The notes: a model not told the origin generated them from the letters alone. 64,000 nucleotides of DNA from DASWHF01 sp036393295 (GCA_036393295.1 DASWHF010000044.1:1-64000), one strand, 5' to 3'; counted from the first letter of the stretch, positions 9,244 through 19,443 are shown. Made by a program: numbers and translations.

Positions 9244-10428
9244 ATGATTACACGTTCTCCGCGTCAGACCCTGGCCCTGACCCTTGCCGCCGGCCTGGCG
9301 GCACCCGCCGCGTCGGCCACCGCCCCGTCGTTCAATCCCGATGTCTCCTTGATCCTGTCCGGCAGCTTCAGCCGTTTCAGCCGCGATCCCGACAGCTACG
9401 CGCTGCCCGGTTTTCCGCTGGCGGCCGAGACCGGTCCGGGTGAGCAGGGCCTTTCCCTGGCCGAGTCGGAGCTGGTGTTGAGCGCCAACATCGATCCGTG
9501 GTTCTTCGGCTATTTCACCGGCGCGGTCACGCCGGAGAACGAGTTCGAGGTCGAGGAGGCCTATATCCAGACGCTGGCGCTGCCGGCCGGCGTGCGCGTC
9601 AAGGCCGGGCGCTTCCTGTCCGGGATCGGTTATCTCAACGAGCTGCATCCGCACGCCTGGGATTTCGTCGATGCGCCGCTCGCCTATCGCGCCTTCCTCG
9701 GCGGCCAGCTCGGCGACGACGGCGTGCAAATTACCTGGCTCGCACCGGGCGCGGGGTACGTCCAGCTCGGCGGCGAGTGGCTGCGCGGCGAAAGCTATCC
9801 GGCCGGCGGCGCGGCGCGTGACGGGCGCGGTACGGCCACCGCCTTCGCCCGGGTCGGCGGCGATGCCGGTGCGAGTCACAGTTATCGCTTCGGGCTGTCG
9901 CACATCCGGGCGCGTGCCGACCAACGCCTGTCCGGCGATATCGAGGACGCGCCCGACGCCTTCGACGGCAAGGCGCGCGTCACAGTCGCCGACTTCGTGT
10001 GGAAGTGGGCGCCCGGCGGCAATCCGGTCCAGACGAACTTCAAACTCCAGGGCGAGTACCTGTGGCGCCGCGAGGACGGCGAGTTCACCGTCGACGTGAA
10101 CGGTGTCGCGCCCGGCATGGACGACTATCGCAGCAATCAGACCGGCTGGTACCTGCAGACGGTCTATCAGTTCATGCCGCGCTGGCGCGCCGGCCTGCGC
10201 CACGACCGGCTGCGCACCCGCGACCTCGACGCCGGCGCCAACGCCGCGGCGCTCGATACCGGGGGCCATGCACCGCGCCGTTCGGCGGCGATGCTCGATT
10301 TTTCGCCGAGCGAGTTCAGCCGCGTGCGGCTGCAGTTCAATCGCGACACTTCGCAGCCCGAGGCCGACAATCAGCTGATGCTGCAATATCTCACGAGCCT
10401 CGGCGCGCACGGCGCACACCGGTTCTGA
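9244..10428 (+). CDS. Predicted outer-membrane beta-barrel protein of the metal-uptake operon
   Basis: 394 aa from the ATG at 9244, which begins a clear signal peptide (MITRSPRQTLALTLAAGLAA, cut near residue 25). The mature part alternates short polar and aromatic strands (for example PWFFGYFTG, YVQLGGEWL, WYLQTVYQF) and ends in ...AHRF with a C-terminal Phe, as expected for a Bam-assembled barrel. No TonB plug or TonB box is seen and it is far shorter than TonB receptors, so a porin-type metal channel is the likelier inference. It lies 10 bases before the znuA-like gene. The exact family is not recognised. Confidence 0.75.
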   Translation: MITRSPRQTLALTLAAGLAAPAASATAPSFNPDVSLILSGSFSRFSRDPDSYALPGFPLAAETGPGEQGLSLAESELVLSANIDPWFFGYFTGAVTPENEFEVEEAYIQTLALPAGVRVKAGRFLSGIGYLNELHPHAWDFVDAPLAYRAFLGGQLGDDGVQITWLAPGAGYVQLGGEWLRGESYPAGGAARDGRGTATAFARVGGDAGASHSYRFGLSHIRARADQRLSGDIEDAPDAFDGKARVTVADFVWKWAPGGNPVQTNFKLQGEYLWRREDGEFTVDVNGVAPGMDDYRSNQTGWYLQTVYQFMPRWRAGLRHDRLRTRDLDAGANAAALDTGGHAPRRSAAMLDFSPSEFSRVRLQFNRDTSQPEADNQLMLQYLTSLGAHGAHRF

Positions 10429-10438
10429 GGGCCACGAC

Positions 10439-11344
10439 ATGAAACCGATTATTCGTCTGTTGTGCGCCGCCCTGCTGTGCGCGCCGGCGCTCGCGCAAGC
10501 GCGGCTCGACGTATTCGCCTGCGAGCCGGAATGGCAGGCGCTGGTGCAGGAGCTCGCCGGCGCGCGCGCGCGGGTCGTGAGCGCCACCACCGCGCTGCAG
10601 GACCCGCATCGCATCGAGGCGCGTCCGAGCCTGATCGCGCAGTTGCGCCGCGCCGATCTCCTGGTCTGCACCGGCGCCGGGCTCGAGGCCGGCTGGCTGC
10701 CGCTGCTGCTGCGCGAGTCCGCCAACCCGGCGGTGCAGCCCGGCCGGCCCGGTTATGTCGAGGCCGCCGGCTTCGTGACGCTGCGGGACGTGCCGGAGCG
10801 TGTCGACCGCGCCCACGGCGACGTGCACGCCGAGGGCAATCCGCACCTGCACACCGATCCGCGCAACATCGCGCGCGTCGCCGCCGGCCTCGCCGAGCGC
10901 CTGGCGGCGGTCGATCCGGCGAACGCTGCCGACTACGGCGCGCGCCACGCCGATTTCGCGCGCCGCTGGCAGGCGGCGATCGCGCGCTGGGAGCGCGAGG
11001 CCGCGGTGCTGCGCGACCAGCCGGTGGTGTTCCAGCACAAGAGCTGGATCTATCTCGCCGAGTGGCTGGTGCTGCGCGAGGCGGCGGTGCTCGAGCCGCT
11101 GCCCGGCGTGCCGCCGTCGGTGACGCATCTGGCGGCGGTGCTGGACGGGCTGCGCGCCGCGCCGGCGCGGATGATCGTGCGCGCCGCCTACGAGCACCCG
11201 CGGCCGGCCGCGTGGCTGGCGCAGCGCGCGCAGCTGCCGGTGGTGGTGCTGCCCTATACCGTGGGCGGCGATCCGGCGGCCGGTGACCTGTTCGCGCTGT
11301 TCGATCTCACGATCGCGCGTCTGCGCGCGGCACTGCCCCAATGA
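10439..11344 (+). CDS. Zinc/manganese-type ABC transporter substrate-binding protein (ZnuA-like)
   Basis: 301 aa. It has a signal peptide (about 1-21, ending ALAQA) and the cluster A-I fold; HGDVHAEGNPHLHTDPRNI carries the metal-site histidine and the typical PHLHTDP motif. The His-rich loop of zinc-specific ZnuA is very short here (roughly HGDVHAEGNPH), and no long His tract is present, so zinc versus manganese is not certain. It captures metal in the periplasm and delivers it to the permease, whose ATG overlaps this stop (ATGA, 11341-11344). Expected partners are the permease and a separate ATPase. Confidence 0.88.
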   Translation: MKPIIRLLCAALLCAPALAQARLDVFACEPEWQALVQELAGARARVVSATTALQDPHRIEARPSLIAQLRRADLLVCTGAGLEAGWLPLLLRESANPAVQPGRPGYVEAAGFVTLRDVPERVDRAHGDVHAEGNPHLHTDPRNIARVAAGLAERLAAVDPANAADYGARHADFARRWQAAIARWEREAAVLRDQPVVFQHKSWIYLAEWLVLREAAVLEPLPGVPPSVTHLAAVLDGLRAAPARMIVRAAYEHPRPAAWLAQRAQLPVVVLPYTVGGDPAAGDLFALFDLTIARLRAALPQ

Positions 11345-12102
11345 GCGCCGGCGTCGAATGGAGCATCCTGCTGCCGGCCTTCCTCGCCGGACTGCTGGTG
11401 CTGAGCACCCATGTGCCGTTCGGCGAGCAGGTGCTGGCGCGCGGCATCGTGTTCATCGATCTGGCGGTCGCCCAGGTGGCGGCGCTCGGTGTGGTGGCCG
11501 CGAGCCTCGCCGGCATGGCGCCGCACGGCCTGCCGATGCAGGCCACCGCGGTCGGCGCGGCGCTGGCGGCGGCGCTGCTGCTGGCCTGGACCGAGCGGCG
11601 CTGGCCGGCAGTGCAGGAGGCGATCATCGGCGTGCTGTTCGTGCTGGCGGCGAGCGCGGCCTTGCTGGTATTGAGTCATAACCCGCACGGCGGCGAATAC
11701 CTGAAGGAGCTGCTCGAGGGGCAGATCCTCTGGGTCGGTGTCGCCGAGCTCGGCGCGGTGCTGGCGATCAGCGTGCCGGTGCTGGCGGTCTGGTGGCGCT
11801 GGCGCGGGCGCTTGCCGCGCCTCGGTTTCTACGTCCTGTTCGCGCTGGCCGTGACGGCCTCGGTGCAGCTGGTCGGCATCTATCTGGTGTTCGCCAGCCT
11901 GATCGTGCCGCCGCTGGCGGCGCGCGCCTGGCCGCCGCGGCGGCGGCTGGCCATGGCCTATCTGCTGGGCGCGCTCGGCTATGCCGCGGGCCTGACGCTG
12001 TCCGCGCTCGCGGATCTGCCGGCCGGCGCGGTCATCGTGGTCTGTCTGGTCGCAGTCGGTTTGATCCTGGCCGGCGCGCGCCGCGCGCTGTCCGCCGGTT
12101 AG
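11341..12102 (+). CDS. Metal ABC transporter permease (ZnuB-like)
   Basis: 253 aa, with seven to eight predicted membrane helices of the ABC-3 permease family; VFIDLAVAQVAALG (around residue 37-50) is the family's signature helix. It overlaps the binding-protein gene by four bases, so the two are coupled. The operon then ends: the next gene is an unrelated glycosyltransferase, and no ATP-binding (ZnuC) gene occurs anywhere in the window. Function therefore depends on an ATPase encoded elsewhere. Confidence 0.88.
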   Translation: MSAGVEWSILLPAFLAGLLVLSTHVPFGEQVLARGIVFIDLAVAQVAALGVVAASLAGMAPHGLPMQATAVGAALAAALLLAWTERRWPAVQEAIIGVLFVLAASAALLVLSHNPHGGEYLKELLEGQILWVGVAELGAVLAISVPVLAVWWRWRGRLPRLGFYVLFALAVTASVQLVGIYLVFASLIVPPLAARAWPPRRRLAMAYLLGALGYAAGLTLSALADLPAGAVIVVCLVAVGLILAGARRALSAG

Positions 12103-12249
12103 CCGCTACCGGCGATCGGTAACAAGTGGCAGGCCGATCAAACGCTTAGTACCTTGTCTGTGAGGTTTCACCCCCGGCACCCGGGCATTGGCCGTCCATG
12201 GGCTAAGCTTGATCAGAGGCGCCACGAACCCCCACCCGAGACAGGAGAG

Positions 12250-14085
12250 ATGTTCGGCCAGCGCAAGAAACCCCCGACGCGCCGCAGCCAGACCGCACCG
12301 CGCCACGACCGCGACGCAGCCGCCCGCCAGGCGCGCAAACTCGAGCAGTTCATCGTCGAGGAGATCGAGCTGTCGGGCGACGTGCGTCAGGCCACCGGCG
12401 GCTATCGCGCCACCGGCGGGCGGGCGCGCAAGCCGCCGCCCGCGTGGCTGCCGGCCGTGCGACTGATCGCCGGCGTCACCGGGCTGTGGCTGCTGCTGGT
12501 ACTGGCGTCGTTGTTCTCGCGCGGCTTGTGGCCGAGTGACGAGACGCGCTTCGCCGGTCTCGCCTGGGAGATGTGGCTGCGCGGCGACTGGCTCGTGCCG
12601 ACCCTGAACGGCGAGCCGGCCACGCGCCAGGCCCCGCTGGCCCTGTGGGCCGTGGTCGCCGGCTGGAAGCTCACCGGTGTCAATGACTGGTGGCCGCGCC
12701 TGGTGCCGGCCTTGTTCTCCCTGGGCAGCGCGTTTCTCTGCATGGGTGTGGCGCGCTTCCTGTGGCCCGGTCAGCGCGAGGTCGCGCGCTATGCACCCTT
12801 GATCCTGTTCGGCAGTTTCTTCTGGGCGGCCTATACGACCTATGCCGTGGCCGACATGGCGCTGGTGTTCTGCACGCTGCTGTCGGTCTATGCGCTGCTG
12901 TGGATGTGGCGCGCACGCGATAACCGCGTGTGGCTGCTGCTCGGTGTGGCGCTCGGGCTCGGGCTGCTCGCCCAGGGCTGGCGCATACTCCTGTATGTCC
13001 TGCCGGTGGCGCTGCTGGCGCCGCTGTGGGCGCGCACCACGCCGCGGCCCCGCTGGGGCTACTGGTACGCGGATCTCGCCAAGGCCACGGCGCTCGGCCT
13101 CGTCGTGTTTTCGGCCTGGGCGGTGCCGGCCGCGATGCGCGCCGGCCTGCCGTACGGCCTTGGCGTGCTGACCGCGCCGCTGTCGGCCTCGGTCTACGAA
13201 TTCATCCCGCCGCAGCAGCCGTGGTGGTGGTACCTGTTCCTGCTGCCGATCGCCGCCCTGCCGTGGTCGGTGTGGCCGTTCACCTGGATGCGTTTGTGGG
13301 ACATCCGGCGCCGCGAGCTTCCGCCCGGGATGTTGTTCTGCATGGTGTGGGCGGTATCGGTGCTCGCGCTGCTGTCGCTGGCCTCGGTCAAGCAGCCGCA
13401 TTTCCTGCTGCCGATCGCCGCCGCCTTTGCGCTGCCGGTCGCCTGGCTGCTGTTCGACGAGTCGATGGAAGACGAGCGCCACGACAGTCCGTTGTCGTCC
13501 ATGGTGCTGCCGATCATGCTGGTCGGCGGCCTGCTGGCGGTGCTGCCGAAACTGCCGCGGATCGAGGTGCTGCCGGACTTCCTGTGGGAGCTGTCGCCGC
13601 TCGTGGGCGTCGCCGTGCTGCTGGTCGGCATGGCGGTCGGCTGGCTGCCGATCACCGAGACGCGCCCGCGCGTCGCCAATATCGCCGCCGCCGTGATCAC
13701 GCTCAGCACCCTGGCGCTGCTGGCGCTGGGCTGGCAGTTCAACGGCATCTATACGGTCGCCGAACCGGCCGCCGCGCTGGCGCGCGCCGAGGCGGAGCGG
13801 CGGCCGATCGCGCATGTCGGTCCCTACGACGGCCAATACCAGTTCGCCGGGCGGCTGACACGGCCGATCGCCGTGATCGACGCGGCGCAGATCGAGCTGT
13901 GGATGGCCGAGCACCCGCAAGGTCTGGTCGTCACCTACACCCGCGCCTGGCAGCCCGCGGTGGGTGCGGGCGTGGTCCCCGCGGCCGAGTATGTCTATGG
14001 CGACGGCGGCGTGCGCCTGTGGGACGCGCGCGCGGTGGCGGCCGCGCCGGCCTCGCTGTCGACCTGGCGCGGCCCGGCGGAATAG
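12250..14085 (+). CDS. GT39-family (ArnT-like) membrane glycosyltransferase
   Basis: 611 aa from the ATG at 12250; a TTG in frame at 12154 is the alternative start. A basic cytoplasmic N-terminus (about 75 aa) precedes about twelve membrane helices. The first periplasmic loop carries SDETRFAGLAWEMW with the acidic Asp-Glu pair used by GT-C enzymes of the ArnT/PMT group, then the conserved GEPATRQAPLALW. Such enzymes transfer a sugar from a polyprenyl-phosphate donor in the periplasm; acceptor (lipid A, protein or glycolipid) is unknown. It stands between the zinc operon and rlmI, probably as a single gene. Confidence 0.85.
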   Translation: MFGQRKKPPTRRSQTAPRHDRDAAARQARKLEQFIVEEIELSGDVRQATGGYRATGGRARKPPPAWLPAVRLIAGVTGLWLLLVLASLFSRGLWPSDETRFAGLAWEMWLRGDWLVPTLNGEPATRQAPLALWAVVAGWKLTGVNDWWPRLVPALFSLGSAFLCMGVARFLWPGQREVARYAPLILFGSFFWAAYTTYAVADMALVFCTLLSVYALLWMWRARDNRVWLLLGVALGLGLLAQGWRILLYVLPVALLAPLWARTTPRPRWGYWYADLAKATALGLVVFSAWAVPAAMRAGLPYGLGVLTAPLSASVYEFIPPQQPWWWYLFLLPIAALPWSVWPFTWMRLWDIRRRELPPGMLFCMVWAVSVLALLSLASVKQPHFLLPIAAAFALPVAWLLFDESMEDERHDSPLSSMVLPIMLVGGLLAVLPKLPRIEVLPDFLWELSPLVGVAVLLVGMAVGWLPITETRPRVANIAAAVITLSTLALLALGWQFNGIYTVAEPAAALARAEAERRPIAHVGPYDGQYQFAGRLTRPIAVIDAAQIELWMAEHPQGLVVTYTRAWQPAVGAGVVPAAEYVYGDGGVRLWDARAVAAAPASLSTWRGPAE

Positions 14086-14190
14086 CCGCGCGGACACCCG
14101 GCGGAGGTCGCGTCAAACCCGGCGCACCGCGGTTTCCCATTTGTCCGCCTTTGCCGTAAGCTGTCGCCGCACGTTCAGTCAGATCGCCCC

Positions 14191-15381
14191 ATGCTCGCCC
14201 CGCTCCGCCTCAAAAAGAACGAAGACCGCCGGTTGCGCGCCGGCCACGTCTGGATCTACAGCAACGAGGTCGACAACGCCGCGACGCCGCTGACCGGCTT
14301 CGAGCCGGGCCAGCCGGTGCTGATCGAGGACGCCGCCGGCAAGCCGCTCGGCACCGGCTACGTCAATCCGCATACGCTGATCTGCGCGCGCCTGGCGAGC
14401 CGCGACCCGAAGCTCGCGCTCGATCAATCGCTGATCACCCATCGCCTCAATATTGCGCTCGGCCTGCGCGAGCGTTTGTTCGCCGCGCCCTATTACCGCC
14501 TGGCGTTCGGCGACAGCGACGGCCTGCCGGGCCTGGTCGTGGACCGCTACGGCGACGTGCTGGTGGCGCAGTTCGCCACCGCCGGCATCGAGCGCCTCAA
14601 GACCGAGGTGATCGCCGCGCTCGAGAAAGTCGTCAAGCCGCGCGCGATCCTGCTGCGCAACGACGGCGCGGCGCGCGAACCGGAAGGCCTGGAATCCTAT
14701 GTCGAGCCGGTGCTCGGTTCGGTGCCCGAGCAGGTCGGCCTGGTCGAAGAGGACCTGCGCTTCCAGGTGCCGGTGCGCGAGGGCCAGAAGACCGGCTGGT
14801 TCTACGATCAGCGCATGAACCGCGCGCGCCTGCGCCAGTACGTCGCCGGCAAGCGCGTGCTCGACGTGTTCAGCTATCTCGGCGCCTGGGGCCTGCACGC
14901 GGCCGCCGCCGGCGCCGCGGACGTGCTGTGCGTCGACAGCTCGGCGCGCGCGGTCGAGTGGGCGCGCGACAACGCGCGCGACAACGATCTCGGCGCGCGC
15001 GTCGCCTTCGAGACCGGCGACGCCTTCGAGGTATTGAAACGGCTGCGCGCCGAGCGCGAGCACTTCGACGTGGTGGTGCTCGACCCGCCGGCCTTCATCA
15101 AGCGCAAGAAGGATTTCCGCGAGGGCAGCCAGGCCTACCGGCGCCTCAACCAGATGGCCATGCAGGTGCTGGCCAAGGACGGCCTGCTGGTGTCGGCGTC
15201 CTGCTCCTATCACCTCGGGGCCGACGACCTGCGCGAGATCCTGCTGGCCGGCAGCCGGCATGTCGACCGCTTCCTTCAAATACTGGAGCAGGGGCACCAG
15301 GCCCCCGACCACCCGGTGCACCCGGCGATCGCCGAGACCGCCTATCTCAAGGTGTTCTTTGCGAGGGTGCTGCCGAACTAG
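14191..15381 (+). CDS. rlmI: 23S rRNA (cytosine-5)-methyltransferase, RlmI family
   Basis: 396 aa, the usual RlmI length. An N-terminal PUA domain ([15 protein letters not shown], 14-28) is followed by the Rossmann methyltransferase core. SAM motif: [16 protein letters not shown]; catalytic motifs [15 protein letters not shown] and SASCSYHL with the nucleophile cysteine. RlmI makes m5C1962 in 23S rRNA. The start ATG at 14191 matches the RlmI opening ([13 protein letters not shown]). The gene is monocistronic, 134 bases before lgt. Confidence 0.93.
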   Translation: MLAPLRLKKNEDRRLRAGHVWIYSNEVDNAATPLTGFEPGQPVLIEDAAGKPLGTGYVNPHTLICARLASRDPKLALDQSLITHRLNIALGLRERLFAAPYYRLAFGDSDGLPGLVVDRYGDVLVAQFATAGIERLKTEVIAALEKVVKPRAILLRNDGAAREPEGLESYVEPVLGSVPEQVGLVEEDLRFQVPVREGQKTGWFYDQRMNRARLRQYVAGKRVLDVFSYLGAWGLHAAAAGAADVLCVDSSARAVEWARDNARDNDLGARVAFETGDAFEVLKRLRAEREHFDVVVLDPPAFIKRKKDFREGSQAYRRLNQMAMQVLAKDGLLVSASCSYHLGADDLREILLAGSRHVDRFLQILEQGHQAPDHPVHPAIAETAYLKVFFARVLPN

Positions 15382-15515
15382 CGAACGCCCGACGCCAGGA
15401 CGCGAACAGATCGACGGTGGAGTGTTGCCGCTTGAGGATCCATAATCCTTGGCACCCGACGCCGGGCTTTCCGGACGATACGAGTTTTCTTTCGAGCCGA
15501 ACAGGTATCTCGACA

Positions 15516-16319
15516 ATGATGGCCCCCAATATCGATCCAGTCGCCATTGACTTCCCCGCATTCGAAATATTCGGGCGTATCGTCCATGTCCAAATACATT
15601 GGTACGGACTGATGTACGTCATCGGCTTCGTGGCCTTGTGGTGGTTCGCCGGCCGCCGCGCGCGCCGACCCGGGTCCGGCTGGACCACCGAGCAGGTGGC
15701 GGACGCCGTGTTCTACGGCGCGCTCGGCGTGATCCTGGGCGGGCGTCTCGGTTACATCTTGTTCTACAAGCTCGATCACTACCTCGCGCATCCGCTCGAC
15801 GTCCTGAAGATCTGGGAGGGCGGCATGTCCTTCCACGGCGGGCTGCTCGGCGTGCTGGTCGCGCTGTGGCTGTTCGGCCGGCGTCACGACAAGTCGTTCC
15901 TGCAGGTGACGGATTTCATTGCGCCGTGGGTGCCGATCGGCCTCGGCGTCGGGCGCATCGGCAATTTCATCAATCACGAGCTGTGGGGGCGGGTCACGGA
16001 TCTGCCCTGGGGCATGGTGTTCATCGGCGCCGGCGATCAGCCGCGCCATCCCTCGCAGCTCTACCAGGCCTTCCTCGAAGGCGCGGTGCTGTTGACGATA
16101 CTGGTGCTGTATTCGCGCAAGCCGCGGCCGACGGGTGCGGTGTCCGGCCTGTTCCTGCTGTGCTACGGCCTGTTCCGCTTCCTGGTGGAGTTCGTGCGCG
16201 AGCCCGACGCGCATCTCGGCCTGGTTCTGGGGCCGTTCAGCATGGGACAGGCGCTGAGTGCGCCCATGGTCCTGGCTGGTGTCGTACTGTTGGTTTGGGC
16301 CTATCGGCGGCGCGCGTGA
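15516..16319 (+). CDS. lgt: Phosphatidylglycerol-prolipoprotein diacylglyceryl transferase
   Basis: 267 aa, inner-membrane protein with seven helices. The Lgt signature [14 protein letters not shown] (arginine and asparagine essential) is at about residues 147-160, and [12 protein letters not shown] near residue 30 carries the periplasmic His/Tyr. Lgt attaches diacylglycerol from phosphatidylglycerol to the lipobox cysteine of prolipoproteins; clients in this window include RlpA and the peptidase at 23036. Two adjacent ATGs (15516, 15519) are possible starts; the first is taken. The frame stays open upstream only because it shadows rlmI. Confidence 0.95.
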   Translation: MMAPNIDPVAIDFPAFEIFGRIVHVQIHWYGLMYVIGFVALWWFAGRRARRPGSGWTTEQVADAVFYGALGVILGGRLGYILFYKLDHYLAHPLDVLKIWEGGMSFHGGLLGVLVALWLFGRRHDKSFLQVTDFIAPWVPIGLGVGRIGNFINHELWGRVTDLPWGMVFIGAGDQPRHPSQLYQAFLEGAVLLTILVLYSRKPRPTGAVSGLFLLCYGLFRFLVEFVREPDAHLGLVLGPFSMGQALSAPMVLAGVVLLVWAYRRRA

Positions 16320-16365
16320 CACATGCCGCATGCCCGCCGGGCGAAACTGTGTTGCGTAAAGGCGA

Positions 16366-16395
16366 TTGACAGAATTCCTGGTGGCCAATTATTTA
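16366..16395 (+). promoter_or_regulatory. Sigma70 promoter of the small beta-barrel gene
   Basis: A perfect TTGACA (16366-16371), an 18-base spacer and TATTTA (16390-16395). It lies 115 bases before the start codon, leaving a long leader. Confidence 0.6.
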
Positions 16396-16510
16396 TTAAG
16401 GTTCGGACGCGCTGCGTGATTCTTGGCCTGTATACGGAATCGGCGCGAGGGAGATCCAGGGGCGGTCACCTGGAAGCCGCAATCAAGCCAGTCAAACAAA
16501 GGGGAGAGTC

Positions 16511-17107
16511 ATGATTTCCATACGCAAGAACGCAGGGGTTGCCGGTGTCCTGACCTTGGGCGCAGTCGGTGTTGCCGCGGTGCCGGCCACGGCCGCCGCC
16601 GCCGGTTTCTATCTCGGTGCTGACTTTGTTCAGCTCTCCACCGAGCTCGACTACGGTGCGACGGAAAAATACTCCACCACGCACGCGCGACTTCGGGCCG
16701 GATATGAGATCCACGATACGATCGCGGTGGAGATGCACATCCTGACGGCGGGTGACGACACTGATATCGACTTCCTGGGCAATACCTTCCGGCTCGATAC
16801 CGGAACCATCGTGGGTATCTACGCCAAACCGAAGAGCGGCGGCCGCAAGGCCAGTGTCTACGGGCTGATCGGGTTTTCGATGTGGGATACCAGCTATGGC
16901 CCGAACGGATTCAGTTTTCTCGACGATACCGACAATGTGCTCACGCTCGGCCTGGGCGTGGGCGGTGACTTCAACATCACCAGGAACCTTCGCTTCAATA
17001 TCGAGGGCATGATGCACATCGGATCGGCCGACTATGACTTTTGGATCGGCACCGACACCGATTTCGTCTCGCTGGGGATCGCCGCCGGCGTGAACTACCA
17101 GTTCTAG
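16511..17107 (+). CDS. Small outer-membrane beta-barrel protein (OmpA/OmpX-like fold)
   Basis: 198 aa. Signal peptide about 1-31 (ending ATAAAA), then eight likely amphipathic strands (FYLGADFVQL, ARLRAGYEI, VYGLIGFSMW, FVSLGIAAGVNYQF) and a C-terminal Phe, the usual Bam signal. It resembles the outer membrane beta-barrel (OMP_b-brl) family of 8-stranded proteins. A good ribosome site (AGGGGAGAG) and a strong promoter precede it, and a terminator follows, so it is an independent, probably well-expressed gene. Function is unknown. Confidence 0.75.
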   Translation: MISIRKNAGVAGVLTLGAVGVAAVPATAAAAGFYLGADFVQLSTELDYGATEKYSTTHARLRAGYEIHDTIAVEMHILTAGDDTDIDFLGNTFRLDTGTIVGIYAKPKSGGRKASVYGLIGFSMWDTSYGPNGFSFLDDTDNVLTLGLGVGGDFNITRNLRFNIEGMMHIGSADYDFWIGTDTDFVSLGIAAGVNYQF

Positions 17108-17134
17108 CCGTCGGCGGAAATCCGAAGGCATCAG

Positions 17135-17167
17135 ACCGTGGTCGCGGGCACCGCGGCCACGGTTTCC
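17135..17167 (+). terminator. Hairpin terminator between convergent genes
   Basis: ACCGTGGTCGCGG (17135-17147), loop GCA, then CCGCGGCCACGGT (17151-17163), a 13-bp stem with one G-U pair, followed by a short T run. It separates the beta-barrel gene from the convergent TauE gene. Confidence 0.6.
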
Positions 17168-17185
17168 CCTTCCCGTTATCCCTTG

Positions 17186-17983
17186 CTAGCCCGATAGCAT
17201 CCTTACCCCCAGCGTCGCGAGGAATATCGCGAAGACCCGTCGCAGTATCGTCGTTGGCAGCGTATGAGCGAGCTTCGCGCCGAGCGGCGCGGCCAGCACG
17301 CTGGCCGCCGCGATGCCGGCGAGCGCCGGCCAATAGACATAGCCGGTCGCGCCGGGCGGCAGGCCGGGTTTGCCCCAGCCTGCGGCGATGAAGCCGGCGG
17401 CGCCGGCGACCGCGATCGGCAGGCCGACGGCCGCCGCGGTGGCGACCGCCTGGCGCAGCGGGACGTTGCACCAGGCGAGGAAGGGCACAGTCAACGTGCC
17501 GCCGCCGATGCCGAGCAGCGCCGACACCGCGCCGATCACCGCGCCGGCGGCGCCGAGGCCGGGTGCGCCGGGCAGCCGGCGGTGCGGCGCCGGCGGCCGC
17601 CCGAAGGCGAGCTGGGCGGCGACGAGCAGCTCGAACACGCCGAACACGCGTTTGAGGGTGTCACTGGCCAGGGTATCGGCGAGCGCCGCGCCGGCAAGCG
17701 CGCCGATGACGATCCCCGGCGCGAGTTGCGCGAACACCGGCCAGCGCACGGCGCCGTGCCGGTGGTGGGCGCGCACCGAGGAGATTGAGGTCGGCACGAT
17801 GGTGGCGAGCGAGGTGCCGATCGCCAGATGCGTGAGAGAGTCCGGGCCGACGCCCTGGGCCGGCAGCGCCCAGACCAGCACCGGCACGATGATCAACCCG
17901 CCGCCGACGCCGAGCAGGCCGGCGATCACGCCGGCGAAGGCGCCGAGCGCCAGGAACACCGCGAGCGTGTCGGGCGCGATCAT
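17186..17983 (-). CDS. TauE/SafE family sulfite/anion exporter
   Basis: 265 aa from the ATG at 17983, where the hydrophobic sequence begins; the frame is open further upstream only as a shadow of the aldehyde dehydrogenase. The duplicated TauE motif is seen twice: GLLGVGGGLIIVPVL (about 23-37) and LLGIGGGTLTVPFL (about 163-176), with eight or so helices. Family members export sulfite or organosulfonate-derived anions, but many are uncharacterised permeases. It lies 23 bases after the aldehyde dehydrogenase on the same strand and is probably co-transcribed with it. Confidence 0.88.
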   Translation of the reverse strand: MIAPDTLAVFLALGAFAGVIAGLLGVGGGLIIVPVLVWALPAQGVGPDSLTHLAIGTSLATIVPTSISSVRAHHRHGAVRWPVFAQLAPGIVIGALAGAALADTLASDTLKRVFGVFELLVAAQLAFGRPPAPHRRLPGAPGLGAAGAVIGAVSALLGIGGGTLTVPFLAWCNVPLRQAVATAAAVGLPIAVAGAAGFIAAGWGKPGLPPGATGYVYWPALAGIAAASVLAAPLGAKLAHTLPTTILRRVFAIFLATLGVRMLSG

Positions 17984-18006
17984 GCGTCGGGACGGGCGCG
18001 TTGGCG

Positions 18007-19371
18007 CTACTTGATCCAGACGGTCTTGGCGTTGACGAACTCGCGGATGCCGAGCACCGACAGCTCGCGCCCGTAGCCCGAGGCCTTGATGCCGCCGAAC
18101 GGCAGGCGCGGGTCGCTCTTCACCAGGCCGTTGACGAAGCTCGCGCCCGACTGCATGCGGCGCGCGAAGCGCTCGCCGCGCGCGCTGTCGCGCGTCCATA
18201 CGCTGCCGCCGAGGCCGTAGCGGTGGTCGTTGGCGACCGCCAGCGCCTGGTCCTCGTCGCGCACGCGGATCACGATCGCCACCGGCCCGAACAGCTCCTC
18301 TTCGTAGGCGCGCATGCCGGGCCGCACCCGGTCGAGGATCGATACCTTATAGTAAACGCCGGGCCCCGGCAGCGGCTCGCAGCCGAGCGCCGCGACCGCG
18401 CCGGCGGCGATGCTGTCGCGTACCTGGGCGTGCAACTCCGCGCGCAGGTCGGCGCGCGCCATCGGTCCGATCCGGGTTTCCTCGCGACCCGGGTCGCCCT
18501 GCTTGAGGGTCGCGGCCTTGCGCTGGAACAGCGCCAGGAACTGCTCGGCGATCGGCTCCACCAGGATGAAGCGCTTGGCGGCGATGCAGCTCTGGCCGCC
18601 GTTGAGGTAGCGCGACTGCACACCGACGCTTGCCGCCTGCTCGAGGTCGGCGTCCTCCAGCACCACGAAGGCGTCCGAGCCGCCCAGCTCCAGCACGGTC
18701 TTCTTGATCGCCGCACCGGCCGCCGCCGCCACCTTGCGGCCGGCCGGCTCGCTGCCGGTCAGGGTCACGGCCTGGATGCGCGGATCGCCGATCAGCGCCT
18801 CGGCCTGCGCGCCTTCGATCAGCAGCGTGCGGAACACGTCGTCGGGGAAGCCGGCGCGCCGGAAGATGTCCTCGATGGCGAGCGCGCACTGCGGGACGTT
18901 CGAGGCGTGCTTGAGCAGCGCGGTGTTGCCGGCCATGAGGCCGGGCGCGGCGAAGCGGAACACCTGCCAGAACGGGAAGTTCCACGGCATCACCGCCAGC
19001 ACGGTACCGAGCGGCAGCCAGGCCACGTAACTGCGGCCGGCGTCGGAGGCGATCGTCTCGTCGGCCAGGAAGCGCGCGCCGTGCCCGGCGTAGTGCTCGC
19101 AGGCCCAGGCGCACTTTTCGACTTCGGCGCGCGCCTCCTTCACGGGCTTGCCCATTTCGAGCGTCATGAGCCGCGCATAGTCGGCCTGGCGCTCGCGCAG
19201 CACCGCGGCGGCGTGCGACAAGAGACCGGCACGCGCCTCGAAACCGAGCGCCGCCCAGCCGGGCGTGGCGGCGTGCACCGCGGCCAGTATTCGCTCGATT
19301 TGACCCTGATCGAAGGGCGTGTATTCCTTCACACGTTCGCCGGTGGCGGGGTTGATGCTCGCGATGGCCAT
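18007..19371 (-). CDS. NAD(P)-dependent aldehyde dehydrogenase (succinate-semialdehyde type)
   Basis: 454 aa from the ATG at 19371, with GAGGAA 8 bases upstream. Aldehyde dehydrogenase motifs: [13 protein letters not shown] (the Asn oxyanion site), [15 protein letters not shown] (general-base Glu), and [12 protein letters not shown] with the nucleophile Cys. The sequence is closest to the GabD/YneI branch that oxidises succinate semialdehyde to succinate; other short aldehydes cannot be ruled out. It is slightly shorter than GabD (about 480), like YneI/Sad. It leads a probable two-gene unit with the TauE-type exporter. Confidence 0.9.
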   Translation of the reverse strand: MAIASINPATGERVKEYTPFDQGQIERILAAVHAATPGWAALGFEARAGLLSHAAAVLRERQADYARLMTLEMGKPVKEARAEVEKCAWACEHYAGHGARFLADETIASDAGRSYVAWLPLGTVLAVMPWNFPFWQVFRFAAPGLMAGNTALLKHASNVPQCALAIEDIFRRAGFPDDVFRTLLIEGAQAEALIGDPRIQAVTLTGSEPAGRKVAAAAGAAIKKTVLELGGSDAFVVLEDADLEQAASVGVQSRYLNGGQSCIAAKRFILVEPIAEQFLALFQRKAATLKQGDPGREETRIGPMARADLRAELHAQVRDSIAAGAVAALGCEPLPGPGVYYKVSILDRVRPGMRAYEEELFGPVAIVIRVRDEDQALAVANDHRYGLGGSVWTRDSARGERFARRMQSGASFVNGLVKSDPRLPFGGIKASGYGRELSVLGIREFVNAKTVWIK

Positions 19372-19443
19372 TGGTCGGGTTCCTCGTTCGGTTGCGCGGA
19401 CGGATGGAACCGCAACCGCCGCGCGCAGACTATAATAGCGGTC

